DNA of 64,000 nucleotides, taken from assembly GCF_024323335.1 (NCBI RefSeq), contig NC_066579.1:358546665-358610664 (forward strand), in the 5' to 3' direction. Position 1 is the first letter of the stretch. Every line of letters starts with the position of its first letter. Shown here one piece after another: positions 35,501-47,082 of the stretch. The DNA is from Lathyrus oleraceus (lineage: Eukaryota > Streptophyta > Magnoliopsida > Fabales > Fabaceae). Under the pieces are notes generated by a model. The model saw only the letters and a program-made list of their open reading frames with translations, made no database searches and was not told the origin of the DNA. The position numbers and the translations under genes are program-made.

Positions 35501-37765
35501 GGAAATTCTTTGTAGGTCTTTGTAACAATACAGATGTAATTCAAATATGTTTAAAGCAAATCAGTGGTTGGTGCTTATATGCAAAGTCCAGAATGGCAAT
35601 ATTAGAAAATGTTTTTTTTTTTAACAAGTCAGATAAATCGCACCAAGTCCAGGAATTCTCTAAAGATTGGTCTACCTTCTTCTTTCCTTGTCTTAGACAA
35701 TGTAACATGTATACATTTTAATTGAACAATATTAATGTATAGAATGTGATGGTTAGTAATAAATAATAATGACTTTTCATTTTGTTATAATTTTAGGTGG
35801 AAAACAATCCTTATGATCCAAGCTTGATGGTTTTCATGGATTACAGAGACTATATGAAGAAAAATGTTCAAAGTCTAGAAGCGAACTATCCAACATTTCT
35901 TTATGCAATGCCCATTTCTCGAACGAGAGTGTTCTTCGAGGTTTGCTCAATGTTTTCTTAGTATAATGTCTTACATTGATTATTACAGTTCTGTTTGCAT
36001 TTATATAAAATTTCCAATTGCAGGAAACATGTTTGGCGTCAAAAGATGCCATGCCTTTTGATTTATTAAAGAAAAAACTCTTTTCAAGATTAGATACAAT
36101 GGGGATCAGAATTACAGAAACATATGAAGAAGTAAGTACTTTGGCAATGCTAGTTTGATTGTTGATTGGTCATTAGCTGTATTATATTTTGAGGACCACT
36201 AGTATTCTCTAATAGACTTTTTTCAACATAGTTCTTCCTATTGTTTGAAATTTAATTGGGTCCCGTTATTTTGGAAATAGTTGTCACTAAGTTATATGGG
36301 TTCCACATAAATTTAATATTTACCCATATGATTTCAACTAAGTTGAAAAGACTGTGTTGTTAGTATTTTTCTTATATATATTTTTTAATTTAACATATAG
36401 TGTTCAAGAAGGGCTCATCCATTTTCCGTATAGGAGAATATTGGTTGCTCATTTATATTGTTAAATGAACAGTCTGTCCTAATCTTTCATATCTTACTCT
36501 GAAAAAAAAATTACTGCTATGTGCCACATTCATTGACCATCAATTTAATTTACTTATTCAGTTCTTTTGAGGGGTTGAAAATCAGTGCTTCCCTTGATAT
36601 ACTTCTTTTACTGCATTCAGACATATTTTGCATCTGATATGAATTTTGAGTGCATTCAGACATATTTTGTATCTGATATGAATTTCGAGTGTTTTTATCT
36701 ACAAATTTGTGTAGGAATGGTCTTATATCCCAGTCGGTGGATCCTTACCTAATACAGAGCAGAAGAACCTTGCATTCGGTGCAGCTGCCAGCATGGTGCA
36801 TCCAGCCACAGGCATGACATTTTCATAATATGCATATGCTTAACTTAACTTACAGCGCTTTTAATATCGGATTTTATCCAATAGGCTACTCTGTTGTAAG
36901 ATCGTTGTCGGAAGCTCCGGAATATGCTTCAGTAATTGCTACTATTTTGAATGAGGGTAATGCAACGGACATTGTTACCTTTGAAAGAAGTAAGGAGAAT
37001 CCATCCATGCGAGGTAATCAAGTATACTCATAAACTTAAAACCTTAAACCCAAACATTCCCAATTCCTCCATTATTAAGAAAACTATGCTTAAGATTTTC
37101 ATTCCTCAAATAGTTCTGCTATCTGGCACAAAGTTGTGTGTAATTTTGAGATGTATATTTGAGTTCATTCAAAATTTTAGATCTGACGTTGTCAGACTGA
37201 GCATTGATGTATGGATTTAGATTTGTATGCACATTTAATTTTTCTTTTTCTTTCAGCTTGGAATACACTTTGGCCACAAGAAAGGAAACGGCAGAGATCA
37301 TTCTTTCTTTTTGGATTAGCACTAATTGTGCAGCTGGACATTGAGGGCACTCGAACATTCTTTCGTACTTTCTTCTGCTTACCTGAGTGGTATGGTCTAT
37401 TTTCTCTCATATATGTAATACATGTTTTGGAATTTGTTGTAGCTATTACTATATGGTATAAAATCATGTTTGAGTCCTCTACATGTTAGCATCAGACAAA
37501 CCAGTTTGCTTTTTGGGGATATAATTCAGACTCTATCTTATTGCTTTATTTTTTCCCACTTTAAAGAATGTAAAGATGGTTAAATGATTTAAATTGCAGG
37601 ATGTGGCAAGGATTTCTTGGTTCTTCACTATCTTCGAAAGATCTTCTATTATTTGCAGTCTATATGTTCATAATAGCACCAAATGACTTGAGAATGTCTC
37701 TAGTCAGACATTTGCTTTCAGATCCTACAGGGGCGACTATGATAAAAACCTATTTGACGATATAG
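32544..37765 (+). CDS. LCYE: Lycopene epsilon-cyclase, 11 exons, 535 aa
   Basis: The enzyme adds an epsilon ring to lycopene in plastids and commits flux to alpha-carotene and lutein. Exons joined by eye: 32544-32852, 34075-34246, 34629-34764, 34882-34992, 35137-35239, 35797-35940, 36024-36131, 36715-36811, 36885-37013, 37257-37389, 37600-37765. Every junction keeps frame and the sum is 1608 bases including TAG. Residues 1 to about 100 are basic and Ser-rich, a plastid transit peptide. LDLVVIGCGPAGLALASES is the FAD/NAD(P)-binding Rossmann motif, followed by NNYGVWEDEF, then YAMPISRTRVFFEETCLA and GAAASMVHPATGYSVVRSLS, all typical of plant cyclases. The tail DPTGATMIKTYLTI matches the family C-terminus as I recall it. 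Intron 8 (36812-36884, 73 bases) uses GC-AG ends; the others are GT-AG. An alternative in-frame ATG is codon 12. LCYE is told from beta-cyclase by remembered similarity to Arabidopsis LUT2 and by length. Confidence 0.95.
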
Positions 37766-38169
37766 TACGTTTACAACTTTTTCCTCTTGTTAAGTACTCT
37801 GTATTGGGAGACAGGCTAGAATATATTAGGAACCATAACAGAGTTTGTAGGTTATGTACATATATTTATATTAATATTATACTAAAAACAATAGTGTTTT
37901 ATGATTCTGTATCCTTTGTGCTGTGTTATTTTGAATGTGTATCTTGTATAATAATTCTTGTATCTCTAGTTCTTCTCACCGACCCCGTTAAAATATTTCT
38001 TGAATTCATCGTACAAGAGTTAAGGAATAAATTCTAGGATATGAATACTCATGTTAAGGAAAAGGAAGTACTCAAGGGAAGATTTCAAAACTAGAATGTT
38101 GTTTTGTTCCGACTTCCATAAGTACCGGTAAGAGACCATAAAAATTCCAGTGTTTCTTTTAAGATGGTA
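37766..38169 (+). other. LCYE 3' flank and probable 3' UTR
   Basis: AT-rich sequence without coding potential follows the LCYE stop codon. No clear polyadenylation site was singled out. It contains the decayed C-terminal extension of the neighbouring LINE scrap toward its right end. Confidence 0.4.
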
Positions 38170-38400
38170 CAACAAATTCAATACTTGCAAGAAAAGAAAT
38201 AAAATTGTCATTTTGTTAGACGAAACAGTCTAATCCAAATCTGTGTTTCGTAGCAGCAATCTTGATGCACATGAACTAAGCTTTCTTTTGTATTTGGACA
38301 CAAATTGCAATCAAAAGGGTAATTGGATTCCATTTGTGCTGACGAGAGATGATCAAAAGTCTCTCATGTAACATATGCCAGTTCGCATGTCACATATGCC
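38170..38400 (-). pseudogene. LINE-type zf-RVT fragment
   Basis: The minus strand encodes PFDCNLCPNTKESLVHVHQD then CCYETQIWIRL in one frame. The C-x2-C ... H ... C ... W spacing fits the zinc-binding domain at the end of plant non-LTR reverse transcriptase polyproteins. Stops follow at once (TGA, TGA) and no RT core is present, so only a 5'-truncated, frameshifted tail remains. The call rests on a short motif. Confidence 0.45.
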
Positions 38401-38600
38401 AAGCGAATGTTTGGATCCAATATAAGCCTTTTCACTTCCAAATGTCCAATCTATATCTGATTTATGACACTAGAAATAGAAATGAGATATATGTAGGCAC
38501 TACCCAAAAAAACTTCTTATCTCTATTAACTAACCAACTTAACATTGAACCAGTTCTAGAGCAATTCAACCTTTCATTTTCCTTATATTAACCATGTCCT

Positions 38601-38808
38601 TGAAGGGTTTTATTTTTACTGTCAGTCAATAAAAGGCCTGTAGAATAGGTCTCAAATGTAATGTTCATTCTGTTTCCATAATTTTAGCTAGCTGAATTGT
38701 TTCCTTAGTTTTAGGAGTATTCTGTTCCAATTCTGTTTTGTAAAGGCTATTTAAAAGCCTAGTTTCTAATGAATAAAGCATCGAAGTATTTCCTTTGCAT
38801 TGTCAATA
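38601..38808 (+). repeat. 5' LTR of the copia element
   Basis: 208 bases from TGAAGGG to GTCAATA, identical to 56969-57176. A TATTTAAA word at about 38749 is the best TATA candidate. Confidence 0.93.
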
Positions 38809-38810
38809 AT

Positions 38811-38822
38811 TGGTATCAGAGC
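38811..38822 (+). other. Copia primer binding site
   Basis: TGGTATCAGAGC, two bases after the LTR, is the standard complement of the initiator methionine tRNA 3' end used by plant copia elements. Confidence 0.92.
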
Positions 38823-38869
38823 TTAGGTTAAGAGTCTGACTTCGAAAACACATAAAAGAGTGAAGAGAG

Positions 38870-40737
38870 ATGACGAAGGAAGGGCAAAACCTACTGAGCA
38901 TTCCAAAATTTGACGGCGATTACGATCACTGGAGTATGTTGATGGAAAATCTACTTCGATCAAAAGAGTGGTGGCATCTCATTGATCCAGGTTACAGTGA
39001 ACCAGAGGCAGGGGTAGAACAAACCGAGGCACAAGTAGCTGTGAGAGCAGATCTAAAACTAAAAGATTTGAAGGTTAAAAATTACTTATTCGCAGCCATC
39101 GACAAGAGCATTTTGAAGACAATCCTTCAGAAGGAGACTGCTCAACAACTATGGGATTCAATGAAGAGGAAGTATCAAGGGAGTAAAAGGGTGCAGAGAT
39201 CACAACTGCAAGCTCTTCGAAGGGAGTTTGAGGTCTTGGAAATGAAGGAAGATGAGACGGTCACAGAATACTTTGCACGGGTAATGTTGGTTGCAAACAA
39301 CATGCGTAACAATGGAGAGGCCATGCAAGACATCAAGATTGTGGAAAAGATACTGCGAACTCTCACCGAGAGATTCAATTACATTGTAGTATCTATTGAA
39401 GAGGCAAATGACATAGATTGCCTAACTGTTGATGAGCTACAAAGCTCATTGGTCGTACATGAACAAAAGTTTCGAAGGAAGGAAATAGAAGAAGAGCAAG
39501 TATTAAAGGTGACATATGAAGAGAGAAACACCCGAGGCAGAGGTAGAGGCATGGCTGGAAGCGGTCGAGGCATGGCTGGAAGCGGTCGAGGCAGAGGTCG
39601 AGGGAGACAACCCACCAACAGAGCATTGATTGAATGCTATCGATGTCACAGGATAGGACACTATCAGTATGAGTGTCCTGAGTGGGATAGAAAAGCAAAC
39701 TTTGTAGAGTTTGATAATGATGAGGAGCTTCTACTCATGGCTTACGTAGAAAAATACAAAGCTACTAGAGATGAAATTTGGTTTCTTGATTCAGGGTGTA
39801 GCAACCACATGAGTGTTAATCGAGAATGGTTTTCAGAATTGAATGAAAGTTTCAAACAAACTGTAAAGCTGGGTAATGATAGTCGTATTGCTGTCATGGG
39901 AAAAGGAAGTGTGCGGATGCAAGTCAATGGAATTGTTCAGGTAATATCAAACGTCTATTACATTCCTGAATTAAAGAATAACCTACTTAGTATAGGTCAA
40001 CTACAGGAAAAGGGGTTAGCAGTGCTAATCCAAAATGGTACATGCAAGGTGTATCATGAAAGAAAGGGAGTGATTATGCACTCAGACATGAGTGGGAATA
40101 GGATGTTCTACTTTCTAGCTGGTATGGTTTCAAAAGCTCCAAGGTGTATGCAGATTCAGTCCATGGATGAGTCACACTTGTGGCACTGTCGATTTGGGCA
40201 TTTAAGCTACAAAGGTTTACATGCCTTAGCACACAAAGGAATGGTGGAAGGGCTACCGACCACCATTACAGCTCCGCAGAAATTGTGCTCAAATTGTTTG
40301 GTAGGTAAACAACACCGGGAGAACATCCCAAAGAAGAGCTTATGGAAATCAACACATAAACTGCAGCTGATACACTCAGATATATGTGGTCCGATTACGC
40401 CGACATCGAACAGCAACAAAAGGTACATATTGAGTTTTATTGATGATTTCTCACGAAAGACATGGATATTCTTTCTAAACCAGAAATCAGAAGCATTTGT
40501 CATGTTCAAAAGTTTTAAAGCATGTGTGGAAAAGGAGGCTGGAGCAAGCATTCAATGCCTTAGAACAGATAGGGGTGGTGAATTCACTTCAAACGAATTT
40601 ACAGAATTTTGCAAAGAGCATGGGATTAACAGACAACTCACATCAGCATATACGCCTCAGCAAAACGGTGTTGCTGAGCGCAAAAATCGAACAATCATGA
40701 ACATGGTTCGATCCATGCTGGTTGAGAAGAATATGCC
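38870..40737 (+). pseudogene. Copia polyprotein, N-terminal part: gag, protease, integrase core
   Basis: The frame opens MTKEGQNLLSIPKFDGDYDH. Residues 1-230 are the copia gag, with LWDSMKRKYQGSKRVQRSQL. An Arg/Gly-rich linker with two GMAGSGR repeats (about 220-250) precedes the CCHC knuckle CYRCHRIGHYQYEC (about 256). The protease motif WFLDSGCSNHM lies near 305. The integrase zinc domain spans HLWHCRFGHLSYKGL to CSNCLVGKQH (about 435-480). The catalytic Asp residues lie in IHSDICGPI and LRTDRGGEF, and the Glu in QQNGVAERKNR. The frame is cut after codon 622, just past that Glu, by the LTR of the nested element; translation would run 75 codons into that LTR. The remainder is at 54828-56937. 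Confidence 0.92.
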
Positions 40738-42869
40738 TGTCATACCCCAAAATTTGCCCATTAATATTTCAAGACATTTTGCAAGGCATTCCGACTCATA
40801 TATAACACTGATCTTGAAGAAACAAAGGCCCAGCTCACGGATGGCCCAATCCAGAAAATGGCCCAAACTGGCCTGTTCGCTACGCCCTCGCCTAGCGAAG
40901 CTGACAGACAACAAAAATTTCGGGCTTCATTCTGAGCCCATTAGGTCACCATTATCACTATAAATACCAGCACTTCAGTAATAAAAAAAAAAAAAAAAAG
41001 AAATTTTTTTTAATTAATTAATTAATTAATTAATTAAATAATTAAAATAAATAAATAAAATATAACAAATTATTTTGGACTTGGGTCTCCCTCATTCCAA
41101 GCCCATTACCCACGAAATCAGTCTATAAATACTGAAGTTTCAGTAGAGGAAAGGACACTTGGAGTTACACTGGGAGATTCACTGAAAAAAAAAGAGGAGG
41201 AGAACAGAGAAGAACGAATAGAAGTTTTGGCATAGGAACCCTGCCTACCCGGAGAATTCAGAGTAAAGAAACCCTGAAGGCAGCCCATCTGCACCGAAGC
41301 CATCGCCGTCCAATTCCCGCTGCCTAACTTATTCCGATACTACAAGTGGTCAATCCCTTCAACCTTGAATTGGCAAACAGGTTTGCGTATCTCTATTGTT
41401 TATACTTTCAATTGGCCATATCTACATATATAATGCATCATGATAAAATGTTGATATATAATTTGCTTTCGTATGGGAATTTAAATATGCCTGAATACCC
41501 TGAATGTTTGACCATGTTATTCCTGTGATAAAATGCCATAAAATTCAAAGTTCCTAACATGGGGCTGTTTTCAAATTCAAAATCCGTGGCCGCTCGCTAG
41601 CACCTCGCTAGGCGAGCCTGGGGCGAGTATTCGCCTGGCCTTCGCTAGGCGAGGCAGAGGCGAACGAGACAGTAGCTGACTTTTCTATTCTTTTTTTTTT
41701 ATGTTTTATCATAGCCATGCATTATTCATCCTATCCTATTTATTGTTGTGATATTTCTCCGGTATAATCTTCGATTGCACCCTGATTTGGTGTTCTGACA
41801 TGTTTCTTTTTTTTTGAGTTTCGTAAAGGTTCGCATATCCCAGGAAAAGGTTATTGGCTAGGTATTCCACTTTAGTTGTGGGATACCCTTGTGGAGTTTC
41901 ACCCTAAATTAATTTTTAATGTATTAATTTCTAATGTATTAATTTTTTTTAATATATTATTTTTAATAATTTTAATGTGGAGTTTCATCCTAATTATATA
42001 ATTAATTGTAAAACTTTGCCTTTGAATAAGTGATCTTGGACCTCTCTTTGTTGCCTTACGATTACGATATTACGGTCATGTCCCGCGAACGTGGGGATAC
42101 CCTTAGCAAAGACCCTTCGGTTAAATCATCATAAAATAAATTATAGTCCCTCGGATGTTGCCTTCGAATATACAACTTTGTCCCTCGATGACCCTCCGAT
42201 GTTGCCTACGGTTAAAAGATGATAGTCCCTTCGAATGCTAAGGTATCCTCGTAACTGTTGTCTTCAATGACCAATCGATGACCCTACGATGACCCTTTTA
42301 CATCCAAAGGATAAAACTACTTATTTCTCAATAATAAGGACAGTTTTACCCTCATAAGGATAGGAAATACTCATAAAGACCTTGGGTCGGTATAACTCTT
42401 AATTGCTGGCTCACAACCTAAAACATTTTTTCACACCTCACACCTTTCAAAATACCTTCAGAAAATCACCACTTGGTATACATTCATACTAGAATCATTA
42501 CCGAGTTATATTTTTCTAAACAATTTTCAAAACTAAACGAGATAATCACTTTGTATACATTCATACAAGAATCATTACAAAGTTAAATTCTCTTTTCAAA
42601 ACAATTTTTCTAAACAATTCACAAACACTTTTTTTAGACAAAAATAATATAAGTGATCGAGCAATTAAGAGCCCATGGATAACCATGGATACAAAGGGTG
42701 CTAACACCTTCCCTTTGTATAATGTACCTCCCGAACCCAAAATCTAAATTAAGGTTTTTCCTGTTCTTTTCCACCTTTCCTTATTGGATAAAAGAAAAGT
42801 CGGTGGCGACTCTTGCTAACCGCGACATTGCGATTAAAACCACAAAAAAGTCCAGTTCACCGTATGACA
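40738..42869 (+). repeat. 5' LTR of the Ogre/Tat-type element
   Basis: It runs TGTCATACCCC to CGTATGACA. Two TATA boxes with similar surroundings lie at 40959-40966 and 41124-41131. GC-rich palindromes (TCGCCTAGCGA 40888-40898; CTCGCTAGGCGAG 41604-41616; TCGCTAGGCGA 41642-41652) stand out in AT-rich sequence. A second copy of the primer-site core is at 42804-42817. Confidence 0.93.
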
Positions 42870-42873
42870 GAAC

Positions 42874-42891
42874 TGGCGACTCTGCTGGGGA
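42874..42891 (+). other. Primer binding site of the Ogre/Tat-type element
   Basis: TGGCGACTCTGCTGGGGA begins four bases after the LTR. It is identical to the site of the Ogre-like element at 2335-2352. tRNA-Arg is the likely primer, as reported for Ogre. Confidence 0.85.
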
Positions 42892-43805
42892 GCCTAAATA
42901 TTTAAAAAGAGAGGTTACCTTAAAAACAAGATCACTTATTCAATTTGTCTGATTTATTTTTAAGGGATTGCCTGGGTATGTTATGCTTGAGTGAAAGATC
43001 CTACACCCGGATCTAGTGTACCTTAGGTAAGTAGCAAGAGATCATCGCGACTGTCCGGCGTATACTGGAATGGTCAAAATGATGGCTACGGTTAATGTGG
43101 CACTTTGGATGTCCTGATGTTCCTCATGTTAGTTGAGGAAATATTTGGCATTCGCGTGGTGTCATAAAAGCATTAACCAGACCTTTAGAACCCTAATTGA
43201 CTCATCCTGGCCATTAGAAAGTAGTGAGATAACTGGCTTCGGTTCCGACTGGAGTTGGTTGAGACTCGATACTACACTCTTTGAGATTGGACTTTAAGGA
43301 AGCTTCGGTCAACCACTTGGTGTTGCACTGAAGTGGACTTAAGGAAAGGTCAATGATTTGAGATCCTTCTAGAACCCGGTTACTATTCTAAGACAGGTTG
43401 AACCAACCAAACTTCAGTGGGGAGGGTATTTACCTATGGAACTCACGCAAGCCTTAAAACCTAGGAATGATTGTTGTGTGACTTGCTTGTGCTTGTTATT
43501 TATCTAACAACATGACATCATAACAACATAACATCATAACATCATGGCATTGTACTAACCATTTCAAGGATTTAGGGATTTAACTCTGCTAAAAAAAAAA
43601 CAGAAAAAAAACAAAAACAAAAGCAAAAACAAAAGAGAAAAGAAAAAAAAAAGCTCTTTTTGTTAGTTTATGCAAAGTTAAATCCCGAAAGTCCTTGAAA
43701 ACATTTCATACATTGCATTGCATCGCATAACAGGTATTCTAAAGGATCAGTGTTCTCACGATTTTCCTATCAAACAGATTCCAGCAGATTCAAACAGATT
43801 GAACA
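42892..43805 (+). other. Leader between primer site and gag
   Basis: About 0.9 kb without a supported gene. It includes an A-rich tract (43590-43660) and direct ACATCATA repeats at 43510-43545. The extra ORF found upstream of gag in classical Ogre is absent. Confidence 0.55.
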
Positions 43806-45509
43806 ATGGCTCTCGAACAAACTGTCAAAGATCTCCAGGCCCAGAATGCTCAATTCCAGGAAATGATGCTGAGCTTATCTAAGGGGCAGGAAGAACTGAA
43901 AGCTCTTTTGATGGAGAAGAAGAAGGACCAGAAACCTGTGGGTTACATCAACCCGGGGAGAAGGCTTAAGGGACAGGTTACAGGAGTCAAGATTAGAATT
44001 CCGAAGGATTCAGAAGAAGAGACCGAGAATGATTCGGAAGATGAGAATCCTAATCTCGTCAATTCTGAGGACGACGATGAAGATTATGAACATGAACAGT
44101 ACTCTCCGAAGGATGATAAGTACAAGTTGCTGGAAGAACGTATGCTAGCTATGGAGGGGCAGAAAGTGCCCGGTCTGGATTTCGAAAACTTGGGTCTGGT
44201 CTCTGATGTGGTCATTCCCCGCAAATTCAAGGTTCCCATTTTCACTAAGTATGATGGTGCCTCTTGTCCTCAGATGCATCTAAGGGCTTATGTGAGAAAG
44301 ATTCAGCCGCACACTACTGATAAGAAACTGTGGATCCATTTCTTCCAAGAGAGTCTGTCTGGCACACAGTTAGAGTGGTATTATCAGCTTGAGAGCTCTA
44401 ACATCCGCACATGGACTGATTTAGCAACAGCTTTCTACAAGCACTACCAGTATAATTCTGAGTTAGCGCCTACTCGGCTACAGCTACAAAATATGACTAT
44501 GGGCTCTAAAGAAAGTTTCAAAGAATATGCTCAAAAGTGGAGAGATTTGGCTGGCAGAGTCAAACCCCCTATGACTGATCGAGAGTTAGTGGACATGTTC
44601 ATGGGTACACTGACTGGCCCATTCTACAGCCATCTACTGGGAAGTTCCTCGTCAGGTTTCACTGAACTTATCTTGACAGGTGAACGGGTTGAAAGCGGCA
44701 TTCGAAGTGGAAAGATACAGGCAGCTACTTCTGCAAGCACCAAAAAGTCCTATCAGGGAAAGAATGAATCAAATGCTGTGTACAGTGAGAGGAAGCATAA
44801 CAAGAAGAATCGTGACCATACTGTTGGGGCAGTTACAATTGCCGCACCGCCATCTCAGAACTTCCAACACAGACAAGACAGGTCGAGAAGACAGTTTACC
44901 AAGATCAATATGACTTTAACCCAAGCACTGCAGAGTATGTTAAAGGCCAATTTGATTACCCTCAGAGGCCCTCCTGCAAATCCCAACACTACTTCTCCTC
45001 GTTATAATCCCAACGCCAGGTGTGCCTATCACTCCGATAGCCCCGGGCATGATACGAATGATTGCTGGTTGTTGAAGAACAAGATTCAGGATATGATCGA
45101 CGCTGGAGAAATTGAATTTGATCCTCCGGCGACCCCCAATGTCATCACAGCACCTATGCCTAATCATGACCAGAATGTTAATGTTGTGGACGACAATTCT
45201 CACGTTACTGACGTTGCTGATTTAGCATCTCCTCTCCTGATCGTTAAGAAGAATTTATTGCAAGCTGGTTTATTTCCAGGTTGTGCTGAAGATTGCGATC
45301 TCTGTGTACTCCGACCCAATGATTGTTTGAAGTTGAAGAACGGCATTCAACGGCTGATGGATGATCGTACAATTCTATTTGAAAGGGTTCCTAAGGTGGA
45401 CAACTCTATTGAAGAGGTATCTGTGATTGCTAGGTCCAAAGCTCCAGTGAAGATTACCGCTACTAGAGTGCCTGTGAAGATTACCGCTGAGCCCAAAGGG
45501 CTCCCCTGA
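43806..45509 (+). CDS. gag of the Ogre/Tat-type element, 567 codons
   Basis: The protein forms the particle core. It opens with a coiled coil (MALEQTVKDLQAQNAQFQEM, residues 1-40) and a strongly acidic stretch (about 70-105). The retrotransposon gag domain follows (FFQESLSGTQLEWYYQLES, WTDLATAFYKHYQYN, SFKEYAQKWRDLAGRVKPP; about 175-300). A basic linker and a non-canonical zinc-knuckle-like motif CAYHSDSPGHDTNDCWLLK (about 405-425) come next. The stop TGA at 45507 is reached by a frame change: a run of three G near 45498 appears to lack one base, because the next ORF continues the same protein one frame over. Sequencing error in the run is possible. Confidence 0.88.
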   Translation: MALEQTVKDLQAQNAQFQEMMLSLSKGQEELKALLMEKKKDQKPVGYINPGRRLKGQVTGVKIRIPKDSEEETENDSEDENPNLVNSEDDDEDYEHEQYSPKDDKYKLLEERMLAMEGQKVPGLDFENLGLVSDVVIPRKFKVPIFTKYDGASCPQMHLRAYVRKIQPHTTDKKLWIHFFQESLSGTQLEWYYQLESSNIRTWTDLATAFYKHYQYNSELAPTRLQLQNMTMGSKESFKEYAQKWRDLAGRVKPPMTDRELVDMFMGTLTGPFYSHLLGSSSSGFTELILTGERVESGIRSGKIQAATSASTKKSYQGKNESNAVYSERKHNKKNRDHTVGAVTIAAPPSQNFQHRQDRSRRQFTKINMTLTQALQSMLKANLITLRGPPANPNTTSPRYNPNARCAYHSDSPGHDTNDCWLLKNKIQDMIDAGEIEFDPPATPNVITAPMPNHDQNVNVVDDNSHVTDVADLASPLLIVKKNLLQAGLFPGCAEDCDLCVLRPNDCLKLKNGIQRLMDDRTILFERVPKVDNSIEEVSVIARSKAPVKITATRVPVKITAEPKGLP

Positions 45510-45529
45510 TTATTACCGCACCTGGCCCC

Positions 45530-46836
45530 GTGCCATATTCCTCCAGCAAAGCTATTCCGTGGAACTATGGAGGCGACGTTTACATCCATGGCATAAAGCA
45601 AGTTGGTAGTTCTGCTAATCCTAATGATATTGTGGGGACTAGTAAAGTTACTCGAAGTGGAAGGATCTACTCCCCAGAAATCTCACCTCCCGCTCCCGAA
45701 ATTCGAGGAAAAAGACCAGTCAATCCTCCTCAGTCAGAGACATCGGTCGAAGTTACTTCTGAAGATGTTGCCAAACAGGAAATGGAAGAGATGCTGAAAA
45801 TCATCCGTAAGAGCGATTTTGATGTAGTGGAACAATTGGGGCATACTCCGTCTAAAATCTCAATGTTGTCCTTGTTATTATCCTCTGAATCCCATGCCAA
45901 TGCATTGATGAAATTCTTGAAGACCGCTCATGTGCCTCAAGAAACATCCGTCGATCAATTCGAACATTATGTTGCTAATTTGACTGTTGACAATGGCCTA
46001 GGCTTTTCCGATGCTGACCTGACGCCAGCAGGAAAGAATCACAATAAAGCTCTGCATATCTCCATCGAGTGTGAGGGGATCACCCTGGCTCACGTGTTGA
46101 TCGACAACGGCTCTTCCTTGAATGTGCTCCCGAAAGCTGTACTCGATAAATTTGACTACAAAGGCATTGAACTGAAACCTAGTGATGTTGTGGTGCGTGC
46201 TTACGATGGTGCGAAGAGTGTTGTCTATGGTGAAGTGGTTCTCCCTATCAAGATAGGACCTCAAGTCTTCAACACTACCTTTCACGTGATGGACATTCGT
46301 CCCGCCTACTCCTGCTTGTTGGGGCGCCCTTGGATCCATGGGGCAGGTGCGGTAGCTTCGTCGCTTCATCAAAAGCTGAAGTATCCAATAGCAGGCATGG
46401 TTGTCACTGTATGTGGAGAAGAAGAGTATATTGTCAGTAGTGTGCAAGCCTTCAAATACGTCGAGATGGATGGTGAATTCTTTGAGACTCCTTCTCAGTC
46501 ATTTGAAGTGGTTCCTCCACCCAGTCCTGTCCTTAAGCCAACTCCCCTTGTGCCCAAGGTTGTTCGTGCTCCCCCTGTCATGATCTCTCTGAAAGATGCT
46601 CAAGCCGCGATTGAAAATGGTGATCGTGCTGGTTGGGGTCAACTGATCAATGTACCGTACAAGTCTGATAAAGCTGGCCTGGGGTTTAACTCTGGAAAGA
46701 TAGTCAAAAATCAGATTAATGCTATGGAAGATGCTGATAGTGATTGCGACTTGGATAGCTGGATTTTCCCAACAATTGGTGACGGACTCAACAATTGGAA
46801 GACTGAAGACATTATCCCGATTTCCTTTAGTCAGGA
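45530..46836 (+). CDS. Protease region of the Ogre/Tat-type element
   Basis: This is the continuation of gag in another frame. Leading residues (AIPWNYGGDVYIHGIKQ) lie just after the frameshift. The aspartic protease has VLIDNGSSLNVLPKAVLDKF as active site (about residue 190, Asp-Asn-Gly) and CLLGRPWIHGAGAVASSLHQ as the second conserved block. A G-patch-like word KAGLGFNSGK follows. The frame would end at TAA (46838-46840), but a GT donor at 46837 and an AG acceptor at 47081-47082 would join it in frame to pol. Product: the protease that matures the polyprotein. Confidence 0.88.
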
Positions 46837-47082
46837 GTAATTGTTATTGTTTATTCTAGAATTGCAAATTTTAATTTTCTTTTACAATCAAACTTCTTAA
46901 AGCATTGTGTCTATGCCCGAGGCACAATAGCTAATTTGTTAAGGGTTTTGTCATTTTCATAAGCATATTTATATTCAATAAATCAATGGACGTTTTGCAT
47001 TCAAATATTGCGCTCTTTGTCTTTCCTATTATCTTTCAAACGAGCTATGTTTTCTTACACACACGCACGTAACGAATTGCAG
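46837..47082 (+). other. Putative Ogre-type intron between protease and pol
   Basis: GTAATTGTT at the 5' end and GAATTGCAG at the 3' end bound 246 bases that are AT-rich and contain several stops. Removal joins CAGGA to ATCCCTATCC and keeps the pol frame, skipping the TAA. An intron at this place is a documented feature of Ogre elements. Splicing here is predicted, not shown. Confidence 0.6.

Noticed and set aside
37804..38037. Open frame of 77 codons downstream of LCYE, membrane-like composition
   Set aside because: T-rich 3' flank gives hydrophobic residues by chance; no start context or homology.
39379..39698. Proline/leucine-rich minus-strand frames opposite copia gag
   Set aside because: Mirror image of the Arg/Gly-rich linker repeats of gag.
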